Below, in pieces: positions 15,803 through 25,333 of a DNA stretch of 64,000 nucleotides. Origin of the DNA: Streptomyces soli. GTDB taxonomy: Bacteria > Actinomycetota > Actinomycetes > Streptomycetales > Streptomycetaceae. Numbering within the stretch: the first letter of the stretch is position 1; each line of letters starts with the position of its first letter. A model generated the notes under the pieces. It did not search any database and was not told where the DNA came from. It was given only the letters and a program-made list of their open reading frames with translations. A program made the translations under genes and the position numbers. The stretch spans positions 37,550-101,549 of the forward strand of contig NZ_RJVR01000360.1 in assembly GCF_003999195.1 (NCBI RefSeq). Direction: 5' to 3'.

Positions 15803-18800
15803 TCAATCGAGTGGAGCCTCGTCGGACCGCTTGCCACTCGATCGGGTGCCTCCGGCGCCCGCTCCCGCCGTGACGGCGCTCTTGCCGTCGCCGGGTGCCT
15901 GGAATGATTCCAGCGCCTCCAGCACGTCCTGTACGCGGGAGATCTCGGCGTTGATGTCCTGCCGGCGGCGTACCAGCACCTCGAGCTCGCGCTTGCCCTC
16001 CGTTACGATGCGCTCCGCCTCGGCCCGCGCCTCCGCCTTGATCCGGTCCGCTTCGCGCGCGGTGTCGGACTCCTTCTGCTCGGCACCCTTGAGCAGCTCC
16101 TCGGCCTTCTTCACCGCGGCGATCCGCACCTTGCTCGCCTCGGCGCTCGCGTTGGACCGGGTCGCCTCGGCCTCGGCCTCGGCGTCGGCGAGTTGCTTGC
16201 GGGCCTTCGCCTCGGATTCGGTCAGCTGCTCGGTCGCGGCGGCTACCAGCTTGTCGACCCGTTCGCCGGCCGACTTCATCTGCGCGGCGGCCTCCTTGCG
16301 GGCCCGCTCGTGCAGTTCCTCGACCTCGGCCTCGACGCGGGCGCGCAGCTCCTCCGTACGCTCCCTTATGGCCGTGGAGTCCTGTCGGGCCTCGTGCAGC
16401 AGGGTGTCGGCGTCCGTACGGGCCCGCTCGACCATCCCGTTGCCCTCGTTGGTGGCCTCGTTGACGAGGCGTTCGGCCTCCTTGCGGGCCGCGCCGACCA
16501 TGGTGTCGGCCTGCTTCTCGGCCTCGGTGGCGATCCGGACGGCCTCGTCCTGGGCCTTGGAGATGAGCTCGTCGGCCTGCTCGGCAGCCTCGCTGCGGCG
16601 CCTGTTGGCGTCCTCGCGGGCCTGGTCGCGCATGGCCTGGGACTCCTCGCGGGCCGCCTCGGCGTCGCGCTCGGCGCTGTCCAGGGACTCCTTGGCCAGG
16701 ATGCCGAGGCGCTCGGCTTCCGTACGGGCCTTGGAGATGAGCTGGTCGGCCTGGAGCGCGGCCTCGGTGCGGCGGCGGTTGGATTCCTCGCGGGCCTCGT
16801 CGAGGTGGCGCTGCGCCTCCTGGCGGGCGCCGGCGAGGGCTTCCTCGGCCGCGCGGCGGCGCTCCTCGGCGTCGCGCTCTGCGGTGTCCAGAGCGTCCTT
16901 GGCGAGGATGCCCAGGCGTTCCGCGTCGCGCTGGGCCTTGGCGACGATCTCGTCGGCCTGGTTGGCGGCCTCGCCGAGGGCGCGGTCGGTTTCCGCGCGG
17001 GTCTCGGCGCGCAGCCGGTCGGACTCCTCGATCGCGTCGGTGACGGTGCGGTCGGCCAGGGCGCGGGCGGCCTCGGCTTCCTCGCCGGCCTCGCGGCGGA
17101 TGCGGGCGGCGTCCTCGGAGGCGCGCTCGCGCTCGGCGTTGGCGTCGGCGTGCAGCCGGTCGGCGGCCTCCTGGGCCTCGGCGCGCATGCGGTCTGCGGC
17201 GTGCTCGGCGGCCGAGCGCAGCCCGGCGATCTCCTGATCGGCCTGCTCGTGCAGCCCGGCGACGGAGTCTCGTACCTGCTGGGCGGTCTGCTCGGCGGCG
17301 CCCATGAGTTCGGCGGAGTGCCGCTCGGCGTCGGCGAGCAGCCGCTCGGCCTCGGCCTGCGCCTCCTCGACCCGCTTGCGGGCGGAGGCGAGCAGTTCCT
17401 CGCTCTCGCGGCGGGCCTGGGCGCGTTCATGGTCGGCTTCGCCCCGGGCGGACCCGAGCAGTTCCTCGGCCTCGCGGCGGCGGCGCAGCGCCTCCTCCTG
17501 GGCGGCGGCCAGTGCCTCGGCGGCCTCGGCCCCGATGCGCTCGGCGGCCGTGGCGGCCTCGGCGCGCAGCCGGTCGGCGGTCTCCTGGGCCTCGGTACGC
17601 AGCTGCTCGGCCTCGGTGGCGGCGTCGCTGGTGAGCCGGACGGCCTGCTGCTCGGCCTCGGCGCGGGTCTGCGAGGCGTCGGCGGCGGCCTCGTCCCGTA
17701 GCCGTACGGTGTCCTGTTCGGCCTGCTCCTGGAGCGTACGGACCCGCTCGGCGGCCTCGGCGCGGACCTGGGCGGCCTCCTCGGCGGCCTCGGCGCGCAG
17801 CCGTTCGGCCTCGGCGCGGGCGTCGCGCAGGGCCTCCTCGGCGGCGGCGATGCGCAATTCGGCCTCGCTGCGCTGGCGGTTGAGGTCGGCGGCGGCTTCG
17901 TCTCGCAGCCGCTGGGCGGCCTCGACGGCCTCCTCGCGCAGCTGCAGCCCGGCGAACTCGGCGTCCTCCTTGACCTGGACGGCCTGCTGCTCGGCCTCGG
18001 TGCGCAGCTGCTCGGCCTCGGTACGGGCCCGCTCCAGCGCCTCGTCGGCCTGCCGGCGCAAGCCCGCGGCCCGCTCGATGGCCTCGGTTCGGACCCGCTC
18101 GGCCTCGGTGGTGGCGCTCTGGCGCTGCTCGTCGGCGTCGGCCTTGGCCTTGGTCAGCAGCGCCTCGGCGGTGCTGGCCGCCTCCTCGATCTGCTGGACG
18201 GCCTCGCGGCGGGCCTCGCCCCGGATCCGCTCGCCCTCGGCGACGGCGTCGGCGCGCAGCTGCTCGGCCTCGCCACGCAGCCGGCGTGCCTCCTCCTGGA
18301 GCTCGACGGTCTTGGCGCGGTACTCCTTGGTGTCGTCCTGCGCCGCCCCGCGCAGCTGCTCGGCGGACTCCTCCGCCTGGCCGCGCAGCCGCTCCGCCTC
18401 GGCCTCGGCCTCACGCTTGATCCGCTCGGCCTCCTCGCTCGCCGCGCGGGTGGTGGACTTGGCGTCCTCGGTGGCCTTGTTCAGGACCTCCTCGGCCTGC
18501 CGGGCGGCCTTGGCCAGCGCGGCCGCGGCGTCCTCGGCGAAGGCGGCCTTGGCGGTCTCCGCGGCCTCGGCGAGCATCCGCTCGGCCTTGGCCTTGGCGT
18601 CGGCCTTGGTCTGCTCGGCCTCGGTCTTGGCGGCCTCGGCCTCCTTGGTGGCCTCGGTGACCAGGCGGGCGATCTCGGCGCGGGCGGTGCGGGTGCGCTG
18701 CTCGTTGTCGGCGTCGACGGTGGCCAGCCGCTTGGCCGCGTTCGCGGCGGCCTCCTCGCGCAGCCGGTCGGCCTCGGCCCGGGCCTCGCGCAGCGCCTCC

Positions 18801-19597
18801 TCGGCCTCGCGCTTCTGCTCCTCGGCGGTCCGGGTCAGCTCGGCGGCCTGCTGGCGGGCCTGGTCGGACTCGGTGAGGGTGCTGGTGCGCAGCTGCTCGG
18901 CCTGGCTGGTGGCCTCCTGTGCCTGAGTACCGGCCGCGTTCAGCAGGCGCTCGGCGTCGGTGCGTGCTCGGCGCAGCAGCTGCTCGGCCTCGGCACGGGC
19001 GGCGGTGGTCTCCGACTCCAAGCGCTCGCGGGCGCCCTCCGCGATCCGCTGCGCCTCCTGGCGGGCGGCGGCCAGCGCTGCCTCGGCCCCGGCGCGGGAC
19101 TCGTCCATGAGCCGGCGGGCCTGCGACTCGCTGCGGGCGCGGATCTGCTCGGCCCAGGCCACGTTCTCGTTGACGTGCTGCTCTACGCTGGCCCGGCGCT
19201 CGGCCAGCTCCTCGTCAAGGCGGCGGCGCCGGGCGACGGCCTCGGCGTGCCACTGCGCCTCCATCTGGGACTGGCGCTCGGCCTGCTCCTGGAGGAGGCG
19301 CTGGGTGGCGGCACGGGCCTCGCGCAGCTCGCGCTCGGCGTCGGCGCGCAGCTGGTTGGCCTGGATCTCGGCGTTGCGGAGCAGCTGGTCGGCCTGGTGG
19401 CCGAGGTTGTCGTAGGCAGGACGGGACGCGAGATTACGGCGCGCCTCGTGCAGCTTGGCGCGCAGCACCTCGACCTGGTAGCCGAGGTCGTCGGCGTGTT
19501 GCAGCACCTTGTCCCGCTCGGTCCGCAGCCGTTCCATCTCGGCCTCGAACTGCGAGAGGTGGTCGCCCTCAACCTCGTAGCGGTCGTTGCCCCGCAC
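15803..19597 (-). CDS. scy: Scy, polarity-organising giant coiled-coil protein
   Basis: About 1264 residues, one of the longest coiled coils in Streptomyces. It begins RGNDRYEVEGDHLSQFEAEMERL and continues as an uninterrupted Ala/Glu/Arg-rich helix to about residue 1235, with a short C-terminal tail (TAGAGAGGTRSSGKRSDE). Scy is the scaffold of the tip-organising centre with DivIVA and FilP. The GTG at 19597 is preferred because GGATGGGA lies upstream; a TTG at 19639 is also in frame but has no site. Highly repetitive GCG/GAG codons generate long spurious antisense ORFs. It is slightly shorter than the 1326 residues I recall for S. coelicolor. Confidence 0.93.
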   Translation of the reverse strand: MRGNDRYEVEGDHLSQFEAEMERLRTERDKVLQHADDLGYQVEVLRAKLHEARRNLASRPAYDNLGHQADQLLRNAEIQANQLRADAERELREARAATQRLLQEQAERQSQMEAQWHAEAVARRRRLDEELAERRASVEQHVNENVAWAEQIRARSESQARRLMDESRAGAEAALAAARQEAQRIAEGARERLESETTAARAEAEQLLRRARTDAERLLNAAGTQAQEATSQAEQLRTSTLTESDQARQQAAELTRTAEEQKREAEEALREARAEADRLREEAAANAAKRLATVDADNEQRTRTARAEIARLVTEATKEAEAAKTEAEQTKADAKAKAERMLAEAAETAKAAFAEDAAAALAKAARQAEEVLNKATEDAKSTTRAASEEAERIKREAEAEAERLRGQAEESAEQLRGAAQDDTKEYRAKTVELQEEARRLRGEAEQLRADAVAEGERIRGEARREAVQQIEEAASTAEALLTKAKADADEQRQSATTEAERVRTEAIERAAGLRRQADEALERARTEAEQLRTEAEQQAVQVKEDAEFAGLQLREEAVEAAQRLRDEAAADLNRQRSEAELRIAAAEEALRDARAEAERLRAEAAEEAAQVRAEAAERVRTLQEQAEQDTVRLRDEAAADASQTRAEAEQQAVRLTSDAATEAEQLRTEAQETADRLRAEAATAAERIGAEAAEALAAAQEEALRRRREAEELLGSARGEADHERAQARRESEELLASARKRVEEAQAEAERLLADAERHSAELMGAAEQTAQQVRDSVAGLHEQADQEIAGLRSAAEHAADRMRAEAQEAADRLHADANAERERASEDAARIRREAGEEAEAARALADRTVTDAIEESDRLRAETRAETDRALGEAANQADEIVAKAQRDAERLGILAKDALDTAERDAEERRRAAEEALAGARQEAQRHLDEAREESNRRRTEAALQADQLISKARTEAERLGILAKESLDSAERDAEAAREESQAMRDQAREDANRRRSEAAEQADELISKAQDEAVRIATEAEKQADTMVGAARKEAERLVNEATNEGNGMVERARTDADTLLHEARQDSTAIRERTEELRARVEAEVEELHERARKEAAAQMKSAGERVDKLVAAATEQLTESEAKARKQLADAEAEAEATRSNASAEASKVRIAAVKKAEELLKGAEQKESDTAREADRIKAEARAEAERIVTEGKRELEVLVRRRQDINAEISRVQDVLEALESFQAPGDGKSAVTAGAGAGGTRSSGKRSDEAPLD

Positions 19598-19779
19598 TCC
19601 GCGGTCCCATCCGTCCGTCCTGGTGTACCCACCCGCCAACCGAGTGAGATTCCCCGGGGCCCTGTTTCGCGCAGGGCCTTACGGAGAATTGTGACTGATC
19701 CACGCCGAAGCGCGGGCCGGTACCCCACCCAGCCCACCCCGGTCGGCTCGGTCACTCTACCGGGGGGAAAGGGCCTGGG

Positions 19780-20208
19780 TCAGTGGTCCTTGTCGGACGT
19801 GACGAGCTCTGTGAGTACCCCATGACAGTCCTTGGGGTGCAGGAATGTGATTCGGGACCCCATCGAACCGATACGCGGCTCCTCATAAAGGACGCGTACG
19901 CCCTTGCTTTTGATGTCGGCGGAGTCCGCGTCCACGTCCGCCGTGCCGAAGGCGATGTGGTGGACGCCCTCACCGTTCTTGGCCAGCCACTTCGCGACGG
20001 TGGAGTCCTCGCGGGTCGGCTCCAGCAGCTGAAGGTAGGAGGCCCCGCCGTCGTCGGTGTTGTTGATCTTGAGCATGGCCTCGCGAACACCCTGTTCCTC
20101 GTTGACCTCGGAGTGGAACACCTCGAAGCCGTACGTGGCACGGTAGAACTCGACGGTCTTGTCCAGGTCGAAACAGGCGATACCGATGTGGTCGATTCGA
20201 GTCAGCAT
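19780..20208 (-). CDS. mce: Methylmalonyl-CoA epimerase
   Basis: A 142-residue vicinal-oxygen-chelate fold enzyme that interconverts (2R)- and (2S)-methylmalonyl-CoA. Metal-ligand residues are visible: His7 (RIDHIGIA), Gln in LQLLEP, His in GVHHIAFG and Glu in GVLTELV. The ATG at 20208 gives the family length; an upstream in-frame start at 20259 adds an unrelated leader. The gene is divergent from the thiolase and near meaB, placing it in the acyl-CoA rearrangement pathway that feeds polyketide extender units. Confidence 0.94.
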   Translation of the reverse strand: MLTRIDHIGIACFDLDKTVEFYRATYGFEVFHSEVNEEQGVREAMLKINNTDDGGASYLQLLEPTREDSTVAKWLAKNGEGVHHIAFGTADVDADSADIKSKGVRVLYEEPRIGSMGSRITFLHPKDCHGVLTELVTSDKDH

Positions 20209-20348
20209 GGGTCCAGTGCACCCCTCACACGCATGGTCACGCAACGTGCGCGCGATCACACCGTCCGCCGCGTGACCGTGGCGCTACCGCTCAGTACATT
20301 GACGGAAACCCTCGTTAACATCTTCCCTCCGTGCAAAGGGGCCGCGTC

Positions 20349-21548
20349 ATGACCAGCCAGGAAGCACGAACGTCCGTGATCGTCGCAGGCGCCCGCACCC
20401 CCATGGGGCGCCTGCTGGGGTCGCTCAAGGGCTTCTCCGGAGCCGACCTGGGCGGCTTCGCCATCAAGGCCGCCCTCGACCGGGCGGGCATCGGCGGCGA
20501 CCAGGTGCAGTACGTGATCATGGGCCAGGTGCTGCAGGCCGGGGCCGGCCAGATCCCCGCCCGCCAGGCCGCCGTCAAGGCCGGGATCCCGATGAGCGTC
20601 CCGGCGCTCACCATCAACAAGGTGTGTCTGTCCGGGCTCGACGCGATCGCGCTTGCCGACCAACTGATCCGCGCGGGTGAGTTCGACGTGGTGGTGGCCG
20701 GCGGCCAGGAGTCCATGACCAACGCCCCCCACCTGCTCCCCAAGTCCCGCGAGGGCTACAAGTACGGCGCGGTCGAGGTCCTTGACGCGATGGCGTACGA
20801 CGGGCTGACCGACGCCTTCGAGAACATCGCGATGGGCGAGTCCACGGAGAAGCACAACAGCCGGCTCGGCATCGACCGCGCCCCGCAGGACGAGTTCGCG
20901 GCCCTGTCGCACCAGCGGGCCGCCGCCGCCCAGAAGAACGGGCTCTTCGAGGCCGAGATCACGCCGGTCGAGATCCCGCAGCGCAAGGGCGAGCCGGTCG
21001 TCTTCAGCAAGGACGAGGGCATCCGCGCCGAGACGACCGCCGAGTCCCTGGGCAAGCTGCGGCCCGCCTTCACCAAGGACGGCACCATCACGGCCGGTAC
21101 GTCCTCGCAGATCTCCGACGGTGCGGCGGCGGTGGTCGTGATGAGCAAGGCCCTCGCGCAGGAGTGGGGCCTGGAGTGGATCGCCGAGATCGGCGCACAC
21201 GGCAATGTCGCGGGCCCGGACAACTCGCTGCAGTCGCAGCCGTCCAACGCGATCGCGCACGCCCTGAAGAAGGAGGGCCTGGGGGTCGAAGATCTTGACC
21301 TGATCGAGATCAACGAGGCCTTCGCGGCCGTCGCCGTCCAGTCGATGAAGGATCTCGGGGTGACACCTGAAAAGGTGAACGTGAACGGCGGCGCCATCGC
21401 CCTCGGTCACCCGATCGGGATGTCCGGCGCGCGGCTCGTCCTTCACCTCGCCCTTGAGCTGAAGCGGCGCGGCGGTGGAGTGGGCGCGGCCGCCTTGTGC
21501 GGCGGCGGTGGGCAGGGCGATGCTCTGATCATCCGCGTGGACAAGTAA
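20349..21548 (+). CDS. Acetyl-CoA C-acetyltransferase (thiolase)
   Basis: A 399-residue thiolase condensing two acetyl-CoA to acetoacetyl-CoA, or the reverse. Catalytic residues: Cys93 in NKVCLSGLDAI, His354 in GGAIALGHPIG, Cys384 in ALCGGGGQGDA. The ATG at 20349 is preferred over 20331. The gene precedes meaB by 41 nt, so the two are probably cotranscribed. The dehydrogenase at 2.3 kb could act on its product. Confidence 0.94.
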   Translation: MTSQEARTSVIVAGARTPMGRLLGSLKGFSGADLGGFAIKAALDRAGIGGDQVQYVIMGQVLQAGAGQIPARQAAVKAGIPMSVPALTINKVCLSGLDAIALADQLIRAGEFDVVVAGGQESMTNAPHLLPKSREGYKYGAVEVLDAMAYDGLTDAFENIAMGESTEKHNSRLGIDRAPQDEFAALSHQRAAAAQKNGLFEAEITPVEIPQRKGEPVVFSKDEGIRAETTAESLGKLRPAFTKDGTITAGTSSQISDGAAAVVVMSKALAQEWGLEWIAEIGAHGNVAGPDNSLQSQPSNAIAHALKKEGLGVEDLDLIEINEAFAAVAVQSMKDLGVTPEKVNVNGGAIALGHPIGMSGARLVLHLALELKRRGGGVGAAALCGGGGQGDALIIRVDK

Positions 21549-21589
21549 TCCGCTGATCCGATCGTAGAAATCGTAGAAACGGAGCCGCA

Positions 21590-22546
21590 ATGGTGGACGT
21601 CCCCACCCTGGTCGAGCAGGCACGGCAGGGCCACCCCCGCGCCGTCGCCCGCCTGATCTCCCTCGTGGAGGGGGCGTCCCCGCAGCTCCGTGACGTCATG
21701 GCCGCGCTCGCGCCGCTCACCGGCGGCGCGTACGTGGTCGGGCTCACCGGCTCCCCGGGCGTCGGCAAGTCCACATCCACGTCGGCCCTGGTCACCGCCT
21801 ACCGCCGGGCCGGAAAGCGCGTCGGCGTACTGGCGGTGGACCCGTCCTCGCCGTTCAGTGGGGGCGCGCTGCTGGGCGACCGGGTCCGGATGTCCGACCA
21901 CGCGTCCGACCCCGGCGTCTACATCCGCTCCATGGCCACCCGCGGCCACCTCGGCGGCCTCGCCTGGGCGGCCCCGCAGGCCATTCGCGTCCTCGACGCG
22001 GCCGGCTGCGAGGTGATCCTCGTGGAGACCGTCGGCGTCGGCCAGTCCGAGGTCGAGATCGCCGCCCAGGCCGACACCTCGGTCGTGCTGCTGGCTCCCG
22101 GCATGGGCGACGGCATCCAGGCGGCCAAGGCCGGCATCCTCGAGATCGGCGACGTCTACGTCGTCAACAAGGCGGACCGCGACGGCGCCGACGCCACCGC
22201 CCGCGAGCTCAACCACATGCTCGGCCTCGGCGAATCCCGCGCTCCCGGCGACTGGCGTCCGCCCATCGTCAAAACCGTCGCCGCCCGTGGTGAAGGCATC
22301 GACGAAGTCGTCGCCTCGCTCGAAAAGCACCGCGCCTGGATGGAGGAGCACGGCGTCCTCGCCGACCGTCGTCGTCGCCGCGCCGCCCTCGAGGTCGAGC
22401 ACATCGCCGTCACGGCCCTGCGCGAACGCATCGGCGACCTCCACGGCGACCGCCGCCTCGACTCCCTCGCCGACCGCATCGTCAACGGCGAGCTCGACCC
22501 GTACACGGCGGCGGACGAGTTGGTGGCGGGCCTGACGGAGGGCTGA
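21590..22546 (+). CDS. meaB: MeaB, methylmalonyl/isobutyryl-CoA mutase-associated GTPase
   Basis: A 318-residue G3E GTPase that protects B12-dependent mutases and gates cofactor loading. Walker A GSPGVGKS is at 54-61, the Asp-rich switch at VLAVDPSSPFSGGALLGDR, ETVGVGQSE in the switch region, and the guanine-specifying NKAD at about 193-196. The C-terminal dimerisation arm is present (HIAVTALRERIG). A partner mutase is IcmA encoded at 30.5 kb; classical MutAB is not in the window. Confidence 0.94.
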   Translation: MVDVPTLVEQARQGHPRAVARLISLVEGASPQLRDVMAALAPLTGGAYVVGLTGSPGVGKSTSTSALVTAYRRAGKRVGVLAVDPSSPFSGGALLGDRVRMSDHASDPGVYIRSMATRGHLGGLAWAAPQAIRVLDAAGCEVILVETVGVGQSEVEIAAQADTSVVLLAPGMGDGIQAAKAGILEIGDVYVVNKADRDGADATARELNHMLGLGESRAPGDWRPPIVKTVAARGEGIDEVVASLEKHRAWMEEHGVLADRRRRRAALEVEHIAVTALRERIGDLHGDRRLDSLADRIVNGELDPYTAADELVAGLTEG

Positions 22547-22577
22547 CCTCCCTGGCGTGGTCCGCCCTACGCCCGCC

Positions 22578-23084
22578 CTATTCGCGGCCGCGGACCTCGC
22601 GGAGGTGCTCGGCCACCGGCGTCAGGGAGCGCTGCAGGGCTGTCAGGTCCTCATCCGCCAGGAGGTCGATGAAGTGCTCGCGCACCGCGGCGACGTGGTG
22701 AGGGGCGACCTTGCGCATGGTCTCCCAGCCGTCGTCGGTGAGGACGGCGAAGAGGCCGCGGCGGTCGGATTCGCAGTTCTCGCGGCGGACCAGGCCAGCG
22801 GTCTCCATACGGGAGATCTGGTGGGAGAGGCGGGACTTGGACTGGAGGGTCGCGCGGGCGAGATCGGACATGCGGAGGCGGCGGTCCGGGGCTTCGGAGA
22901 GGTTGACCAGGATTTCGTAGTCGTTGTAGGTCAGGCCGAAGGGCTGGAGATCGCGTTCGAGCTGGTGGGTCAGGAGTTTGCTGACCTCCAGGTGGGTGCG
23001 CCAGGCACGCTGTTGTGCGGCGGTGAGCCAAACGTCGGGGCCATCGCTGTTGCCGGGCTTCTTGGTCTCCGTCTCCGTCTCCAT
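22578..23084 (-). CDS. MarR family transcriptional regulator
   Basis: A 168-residue winged-helix repressor. The DNA-binding core is visible: RRLRMSDLARATLQSKSRLSHQISRMETAGLVRRENCESDRRG (about residues 65-110, wing with DRRG). It converges with meaB (31-nt gap). An AT-rich interval just upstream (about 23086-23122), containing CCTAGG and AACTAGATTA, is a plausible autoregulatory site. Ligand and targets are unknown. Confidence 0.9.
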   Translation of the reverse strand: METETETKKPGNSDGPDVWLTAAQQRAWRTHLEVSKLLTHQLERDLQPFGLTYNDYEILVNLSEAPDRRLRMSDLARATLQSKSRLSHQISRMETAGLVRRENCESDRRGLFAVLTDDGWETMRKVAPHHVAAVREHFIDLLADEDLTALQRSLTPVAEHLREVRGRE

Positions 23085-23149
23085 GTTGTGAGTATACCTA
23101 GGAAGTTGAAAACTAGATTACTTGGGGTCGCTTTTCCGTGTCCGCGCGG

Positions 23150-23938
23150 TCACAGACCGAAGCGGCGCTGCAGATCCCCCAGCTGGCCGGGCATGCGCGG
23201 CACGCCCTGCTGCTGTCCGCCGTGGCCTGCGCCCGGGACGCCGGGCTCGTGGGGGACGGCGCCGGTGGCCTGCTCGGGCATCAGGACTTCGCTGGACTGG
23301 AGGAGGACCTGCCCGGCGCCGACGAATTCAAACTGGTGTTCCTCGCCGGAGGTGCCGCCGATGCCGGTGAGCGCCCGGACGCCGCCCAGAACTCCGCGCA
23401 GGTAACCGTGGTCGTAGTGGTGGCAGGGAGACGGGCAGTCGGCCCAGCCGACCAGCGCCTGCGGGTCGACGCGGATCGGAGGCTCGACGAAGTGCACGGC
23501 GCCATTTGAGGCGGCGACGAACTTGCCGGTGCCGATCAGGGTCAGGAAGCCCGGAATGATCGACTGCTTGAGCGAGAGCCCGGGCTGGAAGGCCAGCAGG
23601 TTGCCGGAGCGGATCGTCAGGTTGCCGTTCTCGAGGTCGTAGGAGTTGACGTCGAAGGCACGGTCGGCGAGCAGCAGCTTGCCCTGGCCCTCGGCGACGA
23701 TCCAGTCGGAGGCATGCAGTGGGGAGTGGAAGTTGGCGCGGACGAGGCCGTCGAGGGGGCCGTGGCCGATGCCGTTGAAGGTGATCTGCCCGTAGTAGGC
23801 GATCATCTTGCCCTTCTGCAGGAACCACTGGCCCTTGAGGTCCACGCAGAAGGCGTACGGATTGACGTTGTCGTCTACCGGGAGCGTGTAGGGGTCGTGG
23901 ACGACGGGCCCTCCCGGGCCGGGGTACTGGGAACTCAT
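23150..23938 (-). CDS. AIM24 family protein (third copy)
   Basis: A 262-residue member of the AIM24/TIM-barrel-unlike beta-helix family, related to the yeast mitochondrial Aim24 protein; bacterial function unknown. Family elements include KGKMIAYYGQITFNG, GQGKLLLADRAFDV, the beta-rich NLTIRSGNLLAFQPGL, the VDPQALVGWADCPSP segment and LTGIGGTSGEEHQFEFVGAGQVLLQSSE. It carries a disordered Gly/Gln/Pro tail. It is separated from the upstream AIM24 copy by 100 nt, so it may have its own promoter. Confidence 0.88.
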   Translation of the reverse strand: MSSQYPGPGGPVVHDPYTLPVDDNVNPYAFCVDLKGQWFLQKGKMIAYYGQITFNGIGHGPLDGLVRANFHSPLHASDWIVAEGQGKLLLADRAFDVNSYDLENGNLTIRSGNLLAFQPGLSLKQSIIPGFLTLIGTGKFVAASNGAVHFVEPPIRVDPQALVGWADCPSPCHHYDHGYLRGVLGGVRALTGIGGTSGEEHQFEFVGAGQVLLQSSEVLMPEQATGAVPHEPGVPGAGHGGQQQGVPRMPGQLGDLQRRFGL

Positions 23939-24038
23939 CGGCCTTCTCCTCGCCGCAGTGCCGTGCCCGGCCGCTCGGCCGGTGTGTGGTGCGCCCGGCG
24001 GTGGCCGGTTCGTCCTCGTCGGGTCAGCGAGCGCAGCG

Positions 24039-24689
24039 TCACAGCTTCTCCTCCGACGCCTGTACGTACACCGTGCCCTGCCCCGACAGCTCCAGCTGGA
24101 AGGCCTCGCCGGAGCCGCGCCCGACCATGTCGCGCCAGCCCAGCGCGGTGGAGAGCTTGTTGCGTACGTCGCCGCGATGGGCGACGTACGCCTGCGGGTC
24201 GACGTGGACCGGCCGCTGCGGACTGATCGGCAGCTCGATGACGCCGCCGTGGGCCATGACGGCGACGGCCCCCTGCCCCTGCAGGGTCGTGGTGAACAGG
24301 CCCTGGCCCGTGACCTGGCCGCGGACGATGCCCATCACGCCGCCCTGGGAGCCCATGAACATCGTGCTCTGCCGCAGTGAGCCCTCGAAGGCCAGCAGGC
24401 GGTCGGCCTCGACGTAGAGGGTGTCGCCGGTCAGGTCGATGGTGTGGACGTGGTGGCCGCCGTGGCCGAACATCACCGAGCCGCGCCCCTCGACCGTCAT
24501 CAGGGGGGTGGCCTCGTTGGCGACCCGCCGCCCGATCATGGACGCGAAGCCGCCCTGGCCACCCTGGATGTTCGGGGTGAAGGTGACGTCGCCGCGGTAG
24601 GCGAGCATGGCGCCGCGCTGGCTGAAGAGCCGCTGCCCCGGCAGGACCTGGGCCTCGACCATCTTGGAGTTGATCCGGGTGAAGGCCAT
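24039..24689 (-). CDS. AIM24 family protein (second copy)
   Basis: 216 residues; beta-rich with RGAMLAYRGDVTFTPN, VEGRGSVMFGHGGHHV, LRQSTMFMGSQGG, VDPQAYVAHRGDV and GRGSGEAFQLELSGQGTVYVQASE. The ATG at 24689 is 2 nt from the stop codon of the preceding AIM24 gene, so translation is likely coupled. The three copies differ clearly and may assemble as a hetero-oligomer, which is inference. Confidence 0.9.
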   Translation of the reverse strand: MAFTRINSKMVEAQVLPGQRLFSQRGAMLAYRGDVTFTPNIQGGQGGFASMIGRRVANEATPLMTVEGRGSVMFGHGGHHVHTIDLTGDTLYVEADRLLAFEGSLRQSTMFMGSQGGVMGIVRGQVTGQGLFTTTLQGQGAVAVMAHGGVIELPISPQRPVHVDPQAYVAHRGDVRNKLSTALGWRDMVGRGSGEAFQLELSGQGTVYVQASEEKL

Positions 24690-24691
24690 GG

Positions 24692-25330
24692 TCAGAACTG
24701 CCCCCCGATCGTGTTGCGCTCGCTGGGCTGGACGTAGACCAGGCCCTCGCCCTCGAAGCGGATCTGGAAGGACTCGCCGCCGCTCTCGCCGATCATGGAG
24801 CGCCAGCTGATGCCGGTCTGGAAGTTCTGCCGGAGGTTGCCGGTGTGGGCCACGTACGCGCCCGGGTCGACCTGCAGCGGGGTCCCGGAGGTGACGCGCA
24901 GCACGATCGCCGGGCCGTCGGAGGTGATGGCGGCCTGGCCGACGCCCTCGACGGTGGTGGTGAACAGCCCGTTGCCCTGGGAGGCGCCGCGCAGACCGGT
25001 GAAGGTGGTGCCGGTGCGGAGGGCGGCCTCGGTGGCGAGGAGGTTGCTGGCCTCGACGTAGAGCTTCTCGCCTTGCAGGCGGACGAGATTGATCTCGCTC
25101 GCGCGGTCGGCGAAGTAGCAGGTGCCGTGCCCCTTCACCTCCATGACCTCCATCGACTCGCCGGTGAGCCGGCGGGTGACCATGCCACGGATGCCCTCGC
25201 CGCCGCCGGACATCTTCTTGAACGCCATCTGGCCGTCGTACGCGACCATCGCGCCGTTCTTCGCCTTCACGGCATCGCCGGTCATGTCCACGGCGAGCAC
25301 TTTGCTGCCCTGCAGTCGGAATTGCGCCAC
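24692..25330 (-). CDS. AIM24 family protein (first copy)
   Basis: 212 residues with the same framework as the next gene: KNGAMVAYDGQMAFKK, VKGHGTCYFADRASEI, LYVEASNLLATEAALR, VDPGAYVAHTGNLRQNFQ and GESGGESFQIRFEGEGLVYVQPSE. The stop codon of the DUF2127 gene lies 3 nt upstream, so this is the second gene of a tight operon. No signal peptide, so it is predicted cytoplasmic or peripheral. Confidence 0.9.
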   Translation of the reverse strand: MAQFRLQGSKVLAVDMTGDAVKAKNGAMVAYDGQMAFKKMSGGGEGIRGMVTRRLTGESMEVMEVKGHGTCYFADRASEINLVRLQGEKLYVEASNLLATEAALRTGTTFTGLRGASQGNGLFTTTVEGVGQAAITSDGPAIVLRVTSGTPLQVDPGAYVAHTGNLRQNFQTGISWRSMIGESGGESFQIRFEGEGLVYVQPSERNTIGGQF

Positions 25331-25333
25331 GGG

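Noticed and set aside
15795..18926. Very long plus-strand ORFs (up to 540 codons) opposite scy
   Set aside because: They are complements of Ala/Glu/Arg codons (giving Ser/Ala/Arg- or Gly/Leu-rich products), have no ribosome binding sites or recognisable domains, and follow the repeat pattern of scy.
19656..19678. GGCCCTG / CAGGGCC hairpin between mce and scy
   Set aside because: Only 7 bp and about 100 nt from the mce stop codon; too weak to call a terminator.
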